Assembly: GCA_910585055.1 (NCBI GenBank)
Contig: CAJUBY010000021.1
Location: 1-31,804 of the forward strand
Length of the DNA stretch: 31,804 nt
Direction: 5' to 3'
DNA from: an uncultured Christensenella sp.
GTDB taxonomy: Bacteria > Bacillota > Clostridia > Christensenellales > Pumilibacteraceae
Shown here: positions 1-9,900 of the stretch, piece after piece
How positions within the stretch are numbered: the first letter of the stretch is position 1
How the letters are laid out: each line of letters begins with the position of its first letter
The notes under the pieces: model-generated
What the model was told of the DNA's origin: nothing
Database searches by the model: none
What the model saw: the letters and a program-made list of their open reading frames with translations, nothing else
Translations under genes and position numbers: made by a program

Positions 1-1058
1 GACTGTTCGACCGAATTGAACAGACAGTCGTCGTATTCGCGTTCGCCGCGGAGCTTGTATCCCTTTTCTATGCCTTCTCTGCCCGCAGCAAAGATAAGCG
101 ACAGAACGGTAAAGATATTGCATGTGGAATCGGGCGTACGCAACAGCATGGTATTGTTACCGAATATGCGCATCGCGTGACCGCGGTTGGACGAATACAT
201 TATCTTATAGTCCGGTTTGAGCCTGCGGTAGCTGTTGCATGTGGGGTTAGCGAAACAAGATATCTCCTTATATCTGCGCAAAACGCCTTCCGTAAACGCC
301 TTGGACGCCTTATCCGCATCGGGACCGGATAACGTCACCGACAGATGAAGTCCGCTACCCGGCTGACCTGGCATGGGACGCGGCATAAATGATGCGCACG
401 TTCCGTTTAACGCGCAAACGTTTTTGACAGCGGTCTTAAACATGATAAAATTACGCGCCGCGGCGAGCGGATCGGCGCTTTCGAAATCGATCTCGTTCTG
501 TCCTCTGCCGCGCTCGTGATGAGACGATATGGGTTTAAGCCCCATGTCCTCGAGACTCAGAATAACGTCGCGGCGCAGATTTTCGCACCTGTCGAACGGC
601 GCACACGCACAGTAATCGGCGTTGTCGAACGGCACCAGCGCTTCGCCCACCTCCTCGTTGAACACGTAAAATTCGCATTCGGTAGCGACCTGCGCTTTAT
701 ACCCGAGCGCGCCGAGCTTACCGACCTGATTTTCCAAAAGCACCATAGGGTCGCAAACGTAAGGCGTGCCGTCGAGATTGGCAATATTGCAGAATACGCT
801 CACCACGCGTCCCGAATGCGGTCGCCACGGCAAAACGGAAAGCAGCGAGCTTACGGGCTTTAATTTAAGATCGAGTCCGCCCACGCCCGTCATAGCCGCA
901 CTGTCTATGGAAACACCGTTCTCAAAAGCGTCTTCGAGCTGTGACGACAGTACCGAAATATTGCGCTGTCTGCCGAGCAGATCGCAAAACGTAAGCTTTA
1001 CAAACTTGACGTCGTTTTCCATAACGTACTCGAATAATTCGGTTTTCGTGAATTTCAT
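1..1058 (-). CDS. Glutamine synthetase family protein (type I-like), C-terminus cut off by the window edge
   Basis: I translated this frame by hand; it is open from the ATG to the window edge (about 352 codons seen). The beta-grasp N-terminus carries DVKFVKLTFCDLLG, followed by the ATP/glutamate-binding catalytic domain. Family landmarks are ECEFYVF (two metal-binding Glu), SHHERGRGQNEIDF (two more Glu), PRPMPGQPGSGLHLSV (the metal/ATP His) and NPTCNSYRRL. The family makes glutamine from glutamate, ammonia and ATP; some members ligate amines instead. Oddly, the usual R-x-E-x-R segment near the end reads T-M-L-L-R, so the metal-ligand Glu (E357 in Salmonella numbering) and the first Arg are missing. 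The SSIEGF-like loop is also replaced (SAAMTG). The start has GGAGA upstream. The phosphomutase stop is 58 bp upstream with no terminator seen, so the two are probably co-transcribed. Family placement is firm; true glutamine synthetase activity is uncertain. Confidence 0.85.
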   Translation of the reverse strand, partial: MKFTKTELFEYVMENDVKFVKLTFCDLLGRQRNISVLSSQLEDAFENGVSIDSAAMTGVGGLDLKLKPVSSLLSVLPWRPHSGRVVSVFCNIANLDGTPYVCDPMVLLENQVGKLGALGYKAQVATECEFYVFNEEVGEALVPFDNADYCACAPFDRCENLRRDVILSLEDMGLKPISSHHERGRGQNEIDFESADPLAAARNFIMFKTAVKNVCALNGTCASFMPRPMPGQPGSGLHLSVTLSGPDADKASKAFTEGVLRRYKEISCFANPTCNSYRRLKPDYKIMYSSNRGHAMRIFGNNTMLLRTPDSTCNIFTVLSLIFAAGREGIEKGYKLRGEREYDDCLFNSVEQ

Positions 1059-1116
1059 ACCATTCTCCGATCGGGATCTTCCCTTCCTTAATTATTGTCC
1101 GCAAAAGAAATACGGA

Positions 1117-2751
1117 CTATTTCATGAATTTTTCTGCTTCGGTAAGGATCGCGTCGATACGCCGTTCTCCGCCTTTAGCCGCCGTTATATATACTTTGAT
1201 AAGCGGCTCCGTTCCCGACGGACGGACGATGAGTTTGCTTCCGTCCTCCGCCTTATACGACAGAACGTCGGACTTGGGCAGATCGCGTTCGGTCTGCGTC
1301 ATATAATCTATCGATTCGACAACGGGCGAGCCGTCGATCTCCGCAGGCGGATCTTTACGCAACGACGCAAGAACTTTGCGCATTTTTTCGGCACCCGACG
1401 CACCTTCGTACGCGAACGAGACCGTGCGGTGGAAATACTCGCCGTATTTGCCGTAGATCCCGTCAAGCACGTCGCCGAGCGTTTTACCTTCGGCGAGGTA
1501 ATCCGCCGTCATTTCCGCGACGAGCATACTCGCGACTACCGCATCTTTATCGCGCACATACGTGCCGGAAAGATATCCGTAGCTTTCTTCGTAACCGAAC
1601 ACAAAGCGGTCGCCTTCGCCGCGCTGTTCCAACTTTTTGATGACTTCTCCTATATATTTAAAGCCGGTAAGCACTTCGGTCACCTGCGCACCGTGATCCC
1701 GAGCAACGCGTACCGCAAGATCGGTCGTGACTATTGTTTTTACCACTACCGGATTTTCGGGCAGATCTTTGGCGTGCGAAAAAATATAGTCTATAAGCAG
1801 AACGCCCATCTCGTTTCCGGTTATAAGCCTATACTCGCCCGACGCAAGCTTTACGGCGACGCCTATCCTGTCGGCGTCGGGATCGGTACCGATAACTATA
1901 TCGGCATTTTTCTTTTTAGCCAGCGCTATGCCCAGCTCCAACGCTTGCGCTTTTTCGGGATTGGGATACGGCGTAGTGGGAAAATCTCCGTCGGGTAAAG
2001 CCTGTTCGGGCACGACCGTAACATCGCAAAATCCGCGCTCGCGGAACATCTGCGGCACTATTTCCGTACCGGTACCGTTGAGCGGAGTATATACGACGGA
2101 TACATTGCGCGACTTGCCTACCGACCGCGCATATACTGCGTCCAGATATTCGCGCGTTACATCGACGTATTCGATCGTACCGCGCGAAAGCGCATCGTCG
2201 AACTTATCGGCGACGACGTCGAAAATTTTTACCTTTTGTATGCACTCGAATATTTCCGCGGCGGCTTTATCGGTGACCTGACAGCCGTCGGGTCCGTAGA
2301 CCTTATATCCGTTGAATTTTGCGGGATTGTGGCTTGCGGTTATCATTACTCCGGCGTCGCAATGCAAATGCCGCACCATAAACGACAGATACGGCGTAGG
2401 TTTAAGTTTTTCGGTTATGTACGCCTTTATGCCGTTGTGCGCGAGCACAGCCGCGGCATGACGCGCAAACTCGTACGACCCGTTCCGCGAATCGAAGCTT
2501 ATCGCAACCGAAGCGCCGGACACCTTGCGCGATTTTATATGATCGGCAAGACCTTGAGTAACGCCGCCGATCGTATATATATTAAGCCTATTGGTACCTG
2601 CGCCCAACACTCCGCGCAAACCCGCCGTTCCGAATTCGAGATCCTTGTAGAACGCATCCTTTTGGGTCTCTTCGGACATGGCTTTAAGCTCGTCGGCGTA
2701 TTCGATAGCCTTGTTCGACCACTCGATGTATTTCGATTCGACATCCGTCAT
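1117..2751 (-). CDS. Phosphoglucomutase/phosphomannomutase (alpha-D-phosphohexomutase family)
   Basis: This 544-residue cytoplasmic enzyme interconverts hexose 1- and 6-phosphates, feeding glycolysis or envelope sugar synthesis. The four family sites are present in order: the phosphoserine loop TASHNP near residue 140, the Mg-binding loop DPDADRIG near 290, the sugar-binding loop GYEESYGY near 385 and the phosphate-binding RPSGTEPLIKVY near the C-terminus. Length and the N-terminal FGTAGLRG motif fit the PGM2-like subfamily that includes B. subtilis PgcA. I chose the ATG at 2751 because AAGGA(TGG) lies upstream at a usable distance and the protein then begins MTDVESKY. An ATG at 2799 would add 16 residues unlike the family. 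A consensus promoter lies upstream at 2843-2871. The glutamine synthetase-like gene follows in the same direction. Confidence 0.93.
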   Translation of the reverse strand: MTDVESKYIEWSNKAIEYADELKAMSEETQKDAFYKDLEFGTAGLRGVLGAGTNRLNIYTIGGVTQGLADHIKSRKVSGASVAISFDSRNGSYEFARHAAAVLAHNGIKAYITEKLKPTPYLSFMVRHLHCDAGVMITASHNPAKFNGYKVYGPDGCQVTDKAAAEIFECIQKVKIFDVVADKFDDALSRGTIEYVDVTREYLDAVYARSVGKSRNVSVVYTPLNGTGTEIVPQMFRERGFCDVTVVPEQALPDGDFPTTPYPNPEKAQALELGIALAKKKNADIVIGTDPDADRIGVAVKLASGEYRLITGNEMGVLLIDYIFSHAKDLPENPVVVKTIVTTDLAVRVARDHGAQVTEVLTGFKYIGEVIKKLEQRGEGDRFVFGYEESYGYLSGTYVRDKDAVVASMLVAEMTADYLAEGKTLGDVLDGIYGKYGEYFHRTVSFAYEGASGAEKMRKVLASLRKDPPAEIDGSPVVESIDYMTQTERDLPKSDVLSYKAEDGSKLIVRPSGTEPLIKVYITAAKGGERRIDAILTEAEKFMK

Positions 2752-2842
2752 GATATTGACCATCCTTTTTAAAAAAGAGAAATGCATATAACTATACATT
2801 TCTCTTTGATTGCGTTATAACGGTAATTATTCATCGGAAATT

Positions 2843-2871
2843 ATTTTATCAAATTTCGGAATATATGTCAA
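2843..2871 (-). promoter_or_regulatory. Sigma-A promoter for the phosphomutase gene
   Basis: On the minus strand TTGACA (2866-2871) is followed by a 17-bp spacer and TAAAAT (2843-2848). Predicted transcription starts near 2836, leaving a leader of about 85 nt before the chosen ATG at 2751. Confidence 0.75.
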
Positions 2872-2976
2872 GCATTTAAATGTTCGTGCGCCGGCATAAA
2901 ATTAATGAAAATCTAAAGTCGAACCGGCATTACAAACATCAATACATAACCGTCTTTAATACAAACTATCCTTTGG

Positions 2977-3741
2977 CTACTCCTTTATTTCTACGATAAC
3001 AGTTACCGATACATTAAAATATTTATCTTTATCAGAATCATTTACGTAATCGTTATAATTGACAATATACTGCACTTCATAAGTACCTAAATTACACGGA
3101 AGCTCCCCACTATAAACAGTCTTTTCATCTTCAATGCGAATTTGCCCATACATAATGCTTGCGTCTTCTTTTATCTCTATTTCTTTATCGTCATAACGCA
3201 AATACATTAATGGCGCATGTCCTTCCCCGTCATACTTATATACATATCTCAAATCGTCGCCATCCCCTTCTATCGTCGCTCCGTTTGGTTCGAAATACAC
3301 TTCCGGCTTTACTCTGTTATCCGGTTTCTCTCCTATTTTTATATCAAACCGAAAATCTCTGTCCCCCAATTTTAATTTCGGTTTCGTCGGGTGATATATC
3401 CGTAAAGTAAAGCTATGATAAAACAAACCTGTTTCTGTTCCCTTATAACTTCCTCCGTTTATAAATACATTCCCGGATTGGCATGGCGTACCATCCTTAA
3501 AAAACGCTTCATAAGTATACGTATATTCTTTCGTCTCATCGTATTCTTATATAAAATGACCATAGGCGCTTTGTGCATAAGCTATTGTACTGTTCCCGTG
3601 ATTATCCGTTATTATGGCGTATACATCACTTGCCGTGTACTCTTTTTCTTCCGGCGATTCTTAGCCGCATCCGACGGTCAATCCCGTCAATGCGGTTATG
3701 CAAAGCAATATACAGACTATCTTTTCTGCTATTCTCTTCAC
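2977..3741 (-). pseudogene. Small lipoprotein gene interrupted by two in-frame TAA codons
   Basis: One reading frame runs from a GTG at 3741 to the TAG at 2977. It starts with a lipoprotein signal peptide: basic MKRIAEK, a hydrophobic stretch, then the lipobox T-V-G-C. A TAA follows one residue after the Cys (3661-3663). The frame then continues with protein-like sequence (ESPEEKEYTASDVYAIITD), is broken again by TAA at 3547-3549, and continues open for about 190 codons. There is no frameshift. The C-terminal part is rich in Tyr, Asp and Lys and looks like a beta-sandwich; I do not recognise the family. GGAGG lies 8 nt before the GTG, and a consensus promoter precedes it. Only the last 149-codon stretch (from an ATG at 3426) is open to the stop. 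A recently inactivated gene is most likely; sequencing error or readthrough are alternatives. Confidence 0.7.
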
Positions 3742-3778
3742 GATCATTACCTCCGTTGTTATTTACTTCTTTACCTAC

Positions 3779-3807
3779 GTTATAAGCTTTTTTGTTTGCA
3801 TTGTCAA
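3779..3807 (-). promoter_or_regulatory. Sigma-A promoter of the interrupted lipoprotein gene
   Basis: On the minus strand TTGACA (3802-3807), a 17-bp spacer and TATAAC (3779-3784) stand about 38 bp upstream of the GTG start. The promoter and the GGAGG site remain intact although the coding frame is broken. Confidence 0.75.
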
Positions 3808-3867
3808 TACAGTACTTATAAAACCGCATTTACTGAATATTATCCGACACGGATATGATCCCGACAT

Positions 3868-3910
3868 AAAAAAAGCCCCGACGAGGAGAACTTCCTGCGT
3901 CGGGGCTTTT
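3868..3910 (-). terminator. Rho-independent terminator of the giant surface-protein gene
   Basis: GCCCCGACG (3875-3883) pairs perfectly with CGTCGGGGC (3898-3906), extended by flanking A and T runs. It begins 3 bp past the stop of the giant gene. There are T runs on both strands, so it can act in both directions. Confidence 0.9.
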
Positions 3911-3912
3911 TA

Positions 3913-6900
3913 TTAAAAGTCATTCGGGTCGAATCCGTCGGAATTAGTCGGCGGGTTCGGCGAGATCGTGCGCGGCACACCCTGCTGAGGCGGAGTCTGC
4001 GGACGCACAGGCTGACCGGGCTGAGGCCGGGCCTGCTGGTTTTGGGTCATACCGGGCTGAGGTCTTTGCATACCCTGCTGAGGCGCGCCCTGCTGTCCTT
4101 GCTGCGGCGCATAGCCCTGCGTCGGCTGTTGCTGGGGCTGAGCCGTGCGCTGCGGTTCCGAACCCGGTATAGTATTGAACGACGCTCCGGTATTTTGCGG
4201 TATCTGCGGCGGAGGCTGAGTGCCCGTAGAAGGTGCGCCCGTGCCTGCGTTAAGCTGTAAACTGTTGCTTGCCGGCGCCGTCGCACCGCCGCCGAGCATA
4301 AGCCCGGGATCTATCATTGCCTGCTGCACAGGCGGCAAGTACCCAAACGATTGATACTGTGCGGCTCCGCCGGACAAACGCAGCATCTCTTCTTCCAGTT
4401 CGGTCTCGGATTCGAGCAGCGCTTCGATCTCTCTGCGTACTTTGCGCTTTTTATGGATAACAACGATAAGGATTATCAGCAGCGCGATAAATACGACAGA
4501 GCCCGCAACTATTATCCAGAACCACATCCAGTTAGCTTCGACCAGCGATACGAAATCTTCCCACCAGGACATTTCGGGCGCATCCGTGCAGTTTACCTTT
4601 ATCGTTCTGGAATAACTGCGTCCCGAAAGATCGCTGATATTTACGGTTATATCCGCATCGCCGCGGCGGTTGAATTTAAGCAGTATATAAGCTCTGCCGC
4701 CCTCTTCCGCACTGTCTATGGCGCGCACAGCTTCCACCTTGACGCTCTGCGACGATGTAACAGGCGTGATGAACGTCATGATATCTTCCGCGTCCAGATC
4801 TTCGAACCAGTCTTCGGGATATATTTTTTTGGTACGATTCTGTCTGTCGTCAAGCTGTTTAGTTGTATAGATGTACGACTTTATACCGTTTTTATATATA
4901 GGTGCGTTGTTGACGACTACCTTAACGGGCAAAGTGCGTTCTACAGTAGTTTGGTCTGCCCTGAACACTACCTTGACGCTTGCCGACACATCTTCCGTCC
5001 ATGCATAAATACGCCAGTCGGAATTTGCATCGCCTGCCGCGGAAGTCTCCGCACCGGAACCGGGAGCATAGATACGCAGATAATTGGTGTTTATCTCTTC
5101 CATGCTGTCGATCGTGTAACCCTTGGCGTTTTCTTCGCCCAGAAGATCCGCCGCCGTTACCGTACGCGTTACACCGTACACCATATTTTTGGTTTCGAGC
5201 GTTTCGGGCACGTCGTCGAGCGGATTAGCTACGGTTATCGTAAGCATAAGCGTGTAAGTCTTTCCGTCTACGATGTCCGCATCGGCGCCGTCTTCGAAAC
5301 CGCTGTCTACGATAAGCAAAGCTATCTTCTGCACGCCGTATATACCTATAAACGGCTGTATGCTGAATTTCTGATGTTTCGCATCCGCCCAGTTTACGGT
5401 ACACGCGGTATCGACTGTATAGTATTCTTCGCCGGATTCGTTTATCTCTATCAGATTGGGACCGTACAGTTCGGGCGCATTGTCGTAGTCGTCGCTCATG
5501 AACATGGTGATCTGATCGATATAAACGTAAGTCGGGCGTTTGCCTTCGTTAGCCGGATCCGTCGGATCGAAATCGTCGCCGTTGGCATCCGTTATGAATT
5601 TGAGCAGATCGAACGTCTTTGTACGAGCCTGAACGTCCTCTTCCTTGCCGTTAGGTCCTACGCCGAGCACCGTTATATCGGTACTTACATCCGGTTTGAG
5701 CGTCGGAGCTATATTATCCACGGTAAGATGTACGGTAAGCACCTGCGTTTCCGCGTCCTTTACCGAGTCGCGGAACTTGAGCTTACATGTAGCTACCGTA
5801 CCGCGTACCGACGAACGGCATGTAAACTTGATTTGCTTAAGCGTAGTTACCGCGTATTCGTTTGTACCGTCATTTGTCGTTACGGCGAAAATCTGTCTGT
5901 CCTGATAAGTTATTCCGGATGCTATATTACCGGAACTGTCCATAAGGCTTTCGGTATCCCCGGCATAACGCAACACGTATTGATCCATCGCTATATCCGC
6001 ATCGTCGATGATATCCGCAATGTTGAGCGTAAGCGACTGATTGAGTTCCAGATCGGCTTCGAGCACATAACCGTCTACATCCGAGAAAGTCAATGTATAA
6101 CCCAAACGGTCGGGATCCAAACTCTTGAATCTGCGTTTGCACGTATTACATACCGCTTCGTTGGCGGACGACTGCGAAATAAGCTCGCTCTCGCCGCAGT
6201 ACGGACATACCTGAACGATACCGGTCTGCGCTATCTCGGGCACGTCGTTTTCGACGTACACGGAAATAACGGTATCCGTAAGCCTGTCTTTATCGGACAT
6301 TGTAGCGGATTTGTTGGCTGCGTCGGCGGCATAGATATGCACGTCGACCTTGCTTGCCGATGTCGGGAACCCGTCGGCGCCCGGCGTACCGGCAAACACC
6401 TTACGGTTTATGGTGATCGTTATTTCAAAGCCGTCGTCGGTACCCTTTGTAGTAACGGAAAGAATATCGCCCTTGCCCTTTATATTGCCTTCGTTTACGG
6501 TACTCTTCGCTTCAAAGCCCTTATAGGTAATGGTCTCCTTACCGGCATCGTTATTACGCATATCCCAGTCGTAGAACAGACCGAGCTCGTAGTTATCGGT
6601 GTTATAAAGCTTCCATGTAAGCGAGTCGCCTGCGGTACCTCTGAATTCGAGGAAGTCGGATTCGCGCGGTTTGGCGTTTTCGCCGGTGCCGACCAAGGGA
6701 TAACCGGCGTTGTACGGCGAGTTTTCCACCGCCGAAAGCTTGGAGTTTTTGACCGAAACGCTCATGACCGCAGTCTGCATGGGCATGGTCGTCTCAGTCG
6801 CATCGGCATTAAGATAATGTTTGGCCAGTTCGACATACAGCATTATTGGATTAACTATAGCTGTCGTCGAATTGGGTATGAACACAAACGATTTACCGTC

Positions 6901-9900
6901 GTCGGACACCGTAAGCGTAAAGAACTTATTTACGTAAGGTTTTACAGTGCCGCGTCCCTCTTCTACCGAAGAACCGCTTATCCTGTACAGCAAAGCGTTT
7001 TCTTTATCCGCCGTAAACGCAGGATCGTCGAAAGATACCGTAGTAAATCCTTCGCCGTCCTTTTTGAGCAGCGCATAGACCGAAACGTCGTAAAGCGCCG
7101 ACGGCGCGTCGACATCGGGATCGACGAACAATCCGTTGTTTCCGCTCTGCACTATCTGCACGGTCTGCGGCATATTGGCATTGCCGTTATAATCGGAGAA
7201 CTCCGCAAAACTCATCAGTTCGACAGGTTTGGACTGACCTTGCTGGACAGCGGGTCGGACGGATGCCGGGTCGATAGTTACTTCGATGCTTATCGTATCC
7301 GAAACCGCGCCGTTTCTGTCTACCACGCGGAACCTGACCGTTGCGACCTGTCCGGCTCTGCCTATAAAGTCTTCCGCTCTGAACTGAACGTACTTGGTTA
7401 TACCGTTGGGATCGGTTATCGATTCCGCGCTCAATACGGAAGTACCCGACGGCGAATCCACCGCAAACATGGTACCGTCCATGTTCTCGTATACGGACAG
7501 GCTGTTCTTGTCGTCGAAATCTATATCGGACATAAATCCGCTCAACGCGAATTTAGCCGGTTGCGTATCGCTAAACGAAATGCTTGTCTTGAAAGTATTT
7601 GGTATTACCGCATCGTTCTCGTCCTTAACGACGGTCAAGCCCGAAGGCAGTCCCGATGTTTTCGCAGTAGGCGGAGTAGACAGAACGTTGATCCTTATTT
7701 TGGCAGTCGTATTTTTGCCTTTGCCGTCCACAAGCGTAACGGTAAGCGTCGTCGTCCTTGCGCCGGCTGCCGTCACCTTAACCGCCATTACGGCAGGTAT
7801 GGAATTATCTTCGCGCGCAAACTCCGGACCGAACGGTTCGACTTTTATATAATCCCTGTCGCCTGAGCTGGCGAGCGAGTGGTTGGATATGCGCAGTGTC
7901 GACGCCGCATCGTCCGAACCTATAACAAGCGACGTGCCTGTAAGATCTGGTTCGTTGTAGCTTATGGTAAAGAACTTAAAGCTGTCGCGCATCTGCGCCG
8001 CAGTAACTATCTCCGAACCGGACGCGCCGCTCGCAGTATACGGGAACTTAACGTCTTTCAGGGCGGTGTACGACGAGAATCCGCCGTCCTTATCCTTTTC
8101 GAAAAGCTTGGAATCCGCCGCATACAGTACAAACGAATCGCCGGTCTTCATAGTGATATCTATGGTATCGGCGCCGCCGTAAGTGTCCGTATTGGGCGTC
8201 GGCGATGCGTTGTTGTATTTGACTCTGAACACGACCTTAACGCTCGTTCCGTTGGAATCGGAGAACTTGAACATAAGATCGACATCGCGGTTAAATGCAT
8301 TTTCGGCATTGAATATAAGCGTCGTTTTGGACGTATTGCCGCCGTTGCCCTGCGTGACGGTGATAGGCATTTTTACGTTAGGGTTCGTATAAACAAGCTT
8401 ATACAAATTTACATATTCGTCTTCGCCCGGTGCGGTGATATTTGGCATTACGAAGTAGTCTTTTATCGACTTTTCGTCTTCGGGGAGATTGAGCCAAACA
8501 TCGTCGTCCGCCGTACAGAACGAACCGTTATTGAGCACTATGTCGTTATCGATAAGCAACGACGTTACGTCGACATAGAACGACGTATTTTTGGAAAGCG
8601 ACAACGTATACATCGGCAAACCGTTATACGCGGCTGTCGCGGCATTGGTGCTCTTGTATGTGTATTCGAACTTTGTATCTTCGTCGCCGTACTTGATTAT
8701 ATCGGTGTTGACCTTAACCGGATCGTTGTCGATATACACCTTGATGATAGCCGTAGCCCAGTAACCTTCCGTAAACGGCGAGCCGTTAAAGTCGTCGTAG
8801 AACAGGACGCGGAACGGATAATATATCTTATTCGTACCGGTCTCCTTTATAAGGTGATGCTCGGTCAGATAATCATCCAAAGCCGTACCCGTCAAATTGG
8901 GCTGGGTCTTTGCTTTGGGTATAAACTGCAGCACGGACGAAGCGCCGGACTTGGGCGAAACGTCAAAGAAGTCTTCGAAACCTTCGTTGGGATTGTAAGT
9001 TTCGGTATCTACCCCTTCCAGTCCGTCCGCATTCGGCACGTTGTAATAAGTATACAGCGCCGAAAGAGATTTTCCGACATTGGAAGTGCTCGCTTTGGCA
9101 ATGTACTGTTTATCCTGCTCGGACATTGTACCGAACGCCGACGGCATATAGAATTTCATCGTGTCGTGTATATCGTTGTCCGAATAAATTATCTCGTCCG
9201 CTTTAGTACCGGGCATGCTCGCATTGGCGACGCGTACAAGCGAAATGGATTTACCGTTTACATCGCCCATCGTCATATTGACTTTGACGTCCGTTACCTG
9301 ACCCGGATCGTTGGAGCTGAGATACTTAATCGTAGGATAAGAATTGAAAAGCTTAATATTTACGTCAACGTTTTCGATCGCGGTCTCTCTGGTATCCGCA
9401 TCCTTACCGACGGTCTTCAGTTTAAACGTAAGTTTAAGCAAGCCGGGCGCTCTTTCGCAATTGGTTTTGCGCGAAAATGAGAATCCGTACTTATCTTCCC
9501 TGAAATCTGTATTTTCCAGCGGCGGCGTACCGTCGCTTTCCGTAACGGTAAACCGTATTTTATTGATATAGTTATTATAGAATGTTGCCGAATCTTTAGT
9601 GACATATCTGATATTGATATACGGATTCTTTTCAAGCTCCGCTTTGCCTGTCCAGCTGTTTGTGCCGTCCGAAAGCGTAACGTTGGCAAGGACATCCACA
9701 CTGTCCGGCGCCCAACTCAGATATTCTTTATCCAAAAGCCTGTTGTCGCCGTCGAGAGCATTTGCCGCAGTAGCGTTCGCAAATGTTACATGCCGGCTGT
9801 TTTCGGTGTTCGGGTCGTGAGCTATCGGCATAGCTATGTAACTCATCGGCACATTGACGGCGTTTCCGGTAGAGTCATTGCCGACTTCTATCGGTTTGTA

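Noticed and set aside
766..1998. 410-codon plus-strand frame over the glutamine synthetase and phosphomutase genes
   Set aside because: It overlaps two genes with clear family motifs on the other strand, and its residue composition is not protein-like.
2977..3741. Alternative genetic code with TAA read as an amino acid
   Set aside because: TAA is used as the normal terminal stop in other genes here (activase fusion, pyrG, the HEPN gene), so nonsense mutation is simpler.
3626..3829. 67-codon minus-strand frame over the lipoprotein start
   Set aside because: It is another frame of the lipoprotein leader region. The lipobox frame has the promoter, RBS and continuity with the downstream coding region.
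4351..7866. 1171-codon open frame on the plus strand, antisense to the giant gene, with further long frames at 7879-9480, 11374-12435 and others
   Set aside because: They are shadows produced by the codon use of the minus-strand gene. Their translations are rich in Arg, Tyr and Ile with no domain, and they lack proper starts; the minus-strand protein has clear repeats, a membrane helix and an RBS.
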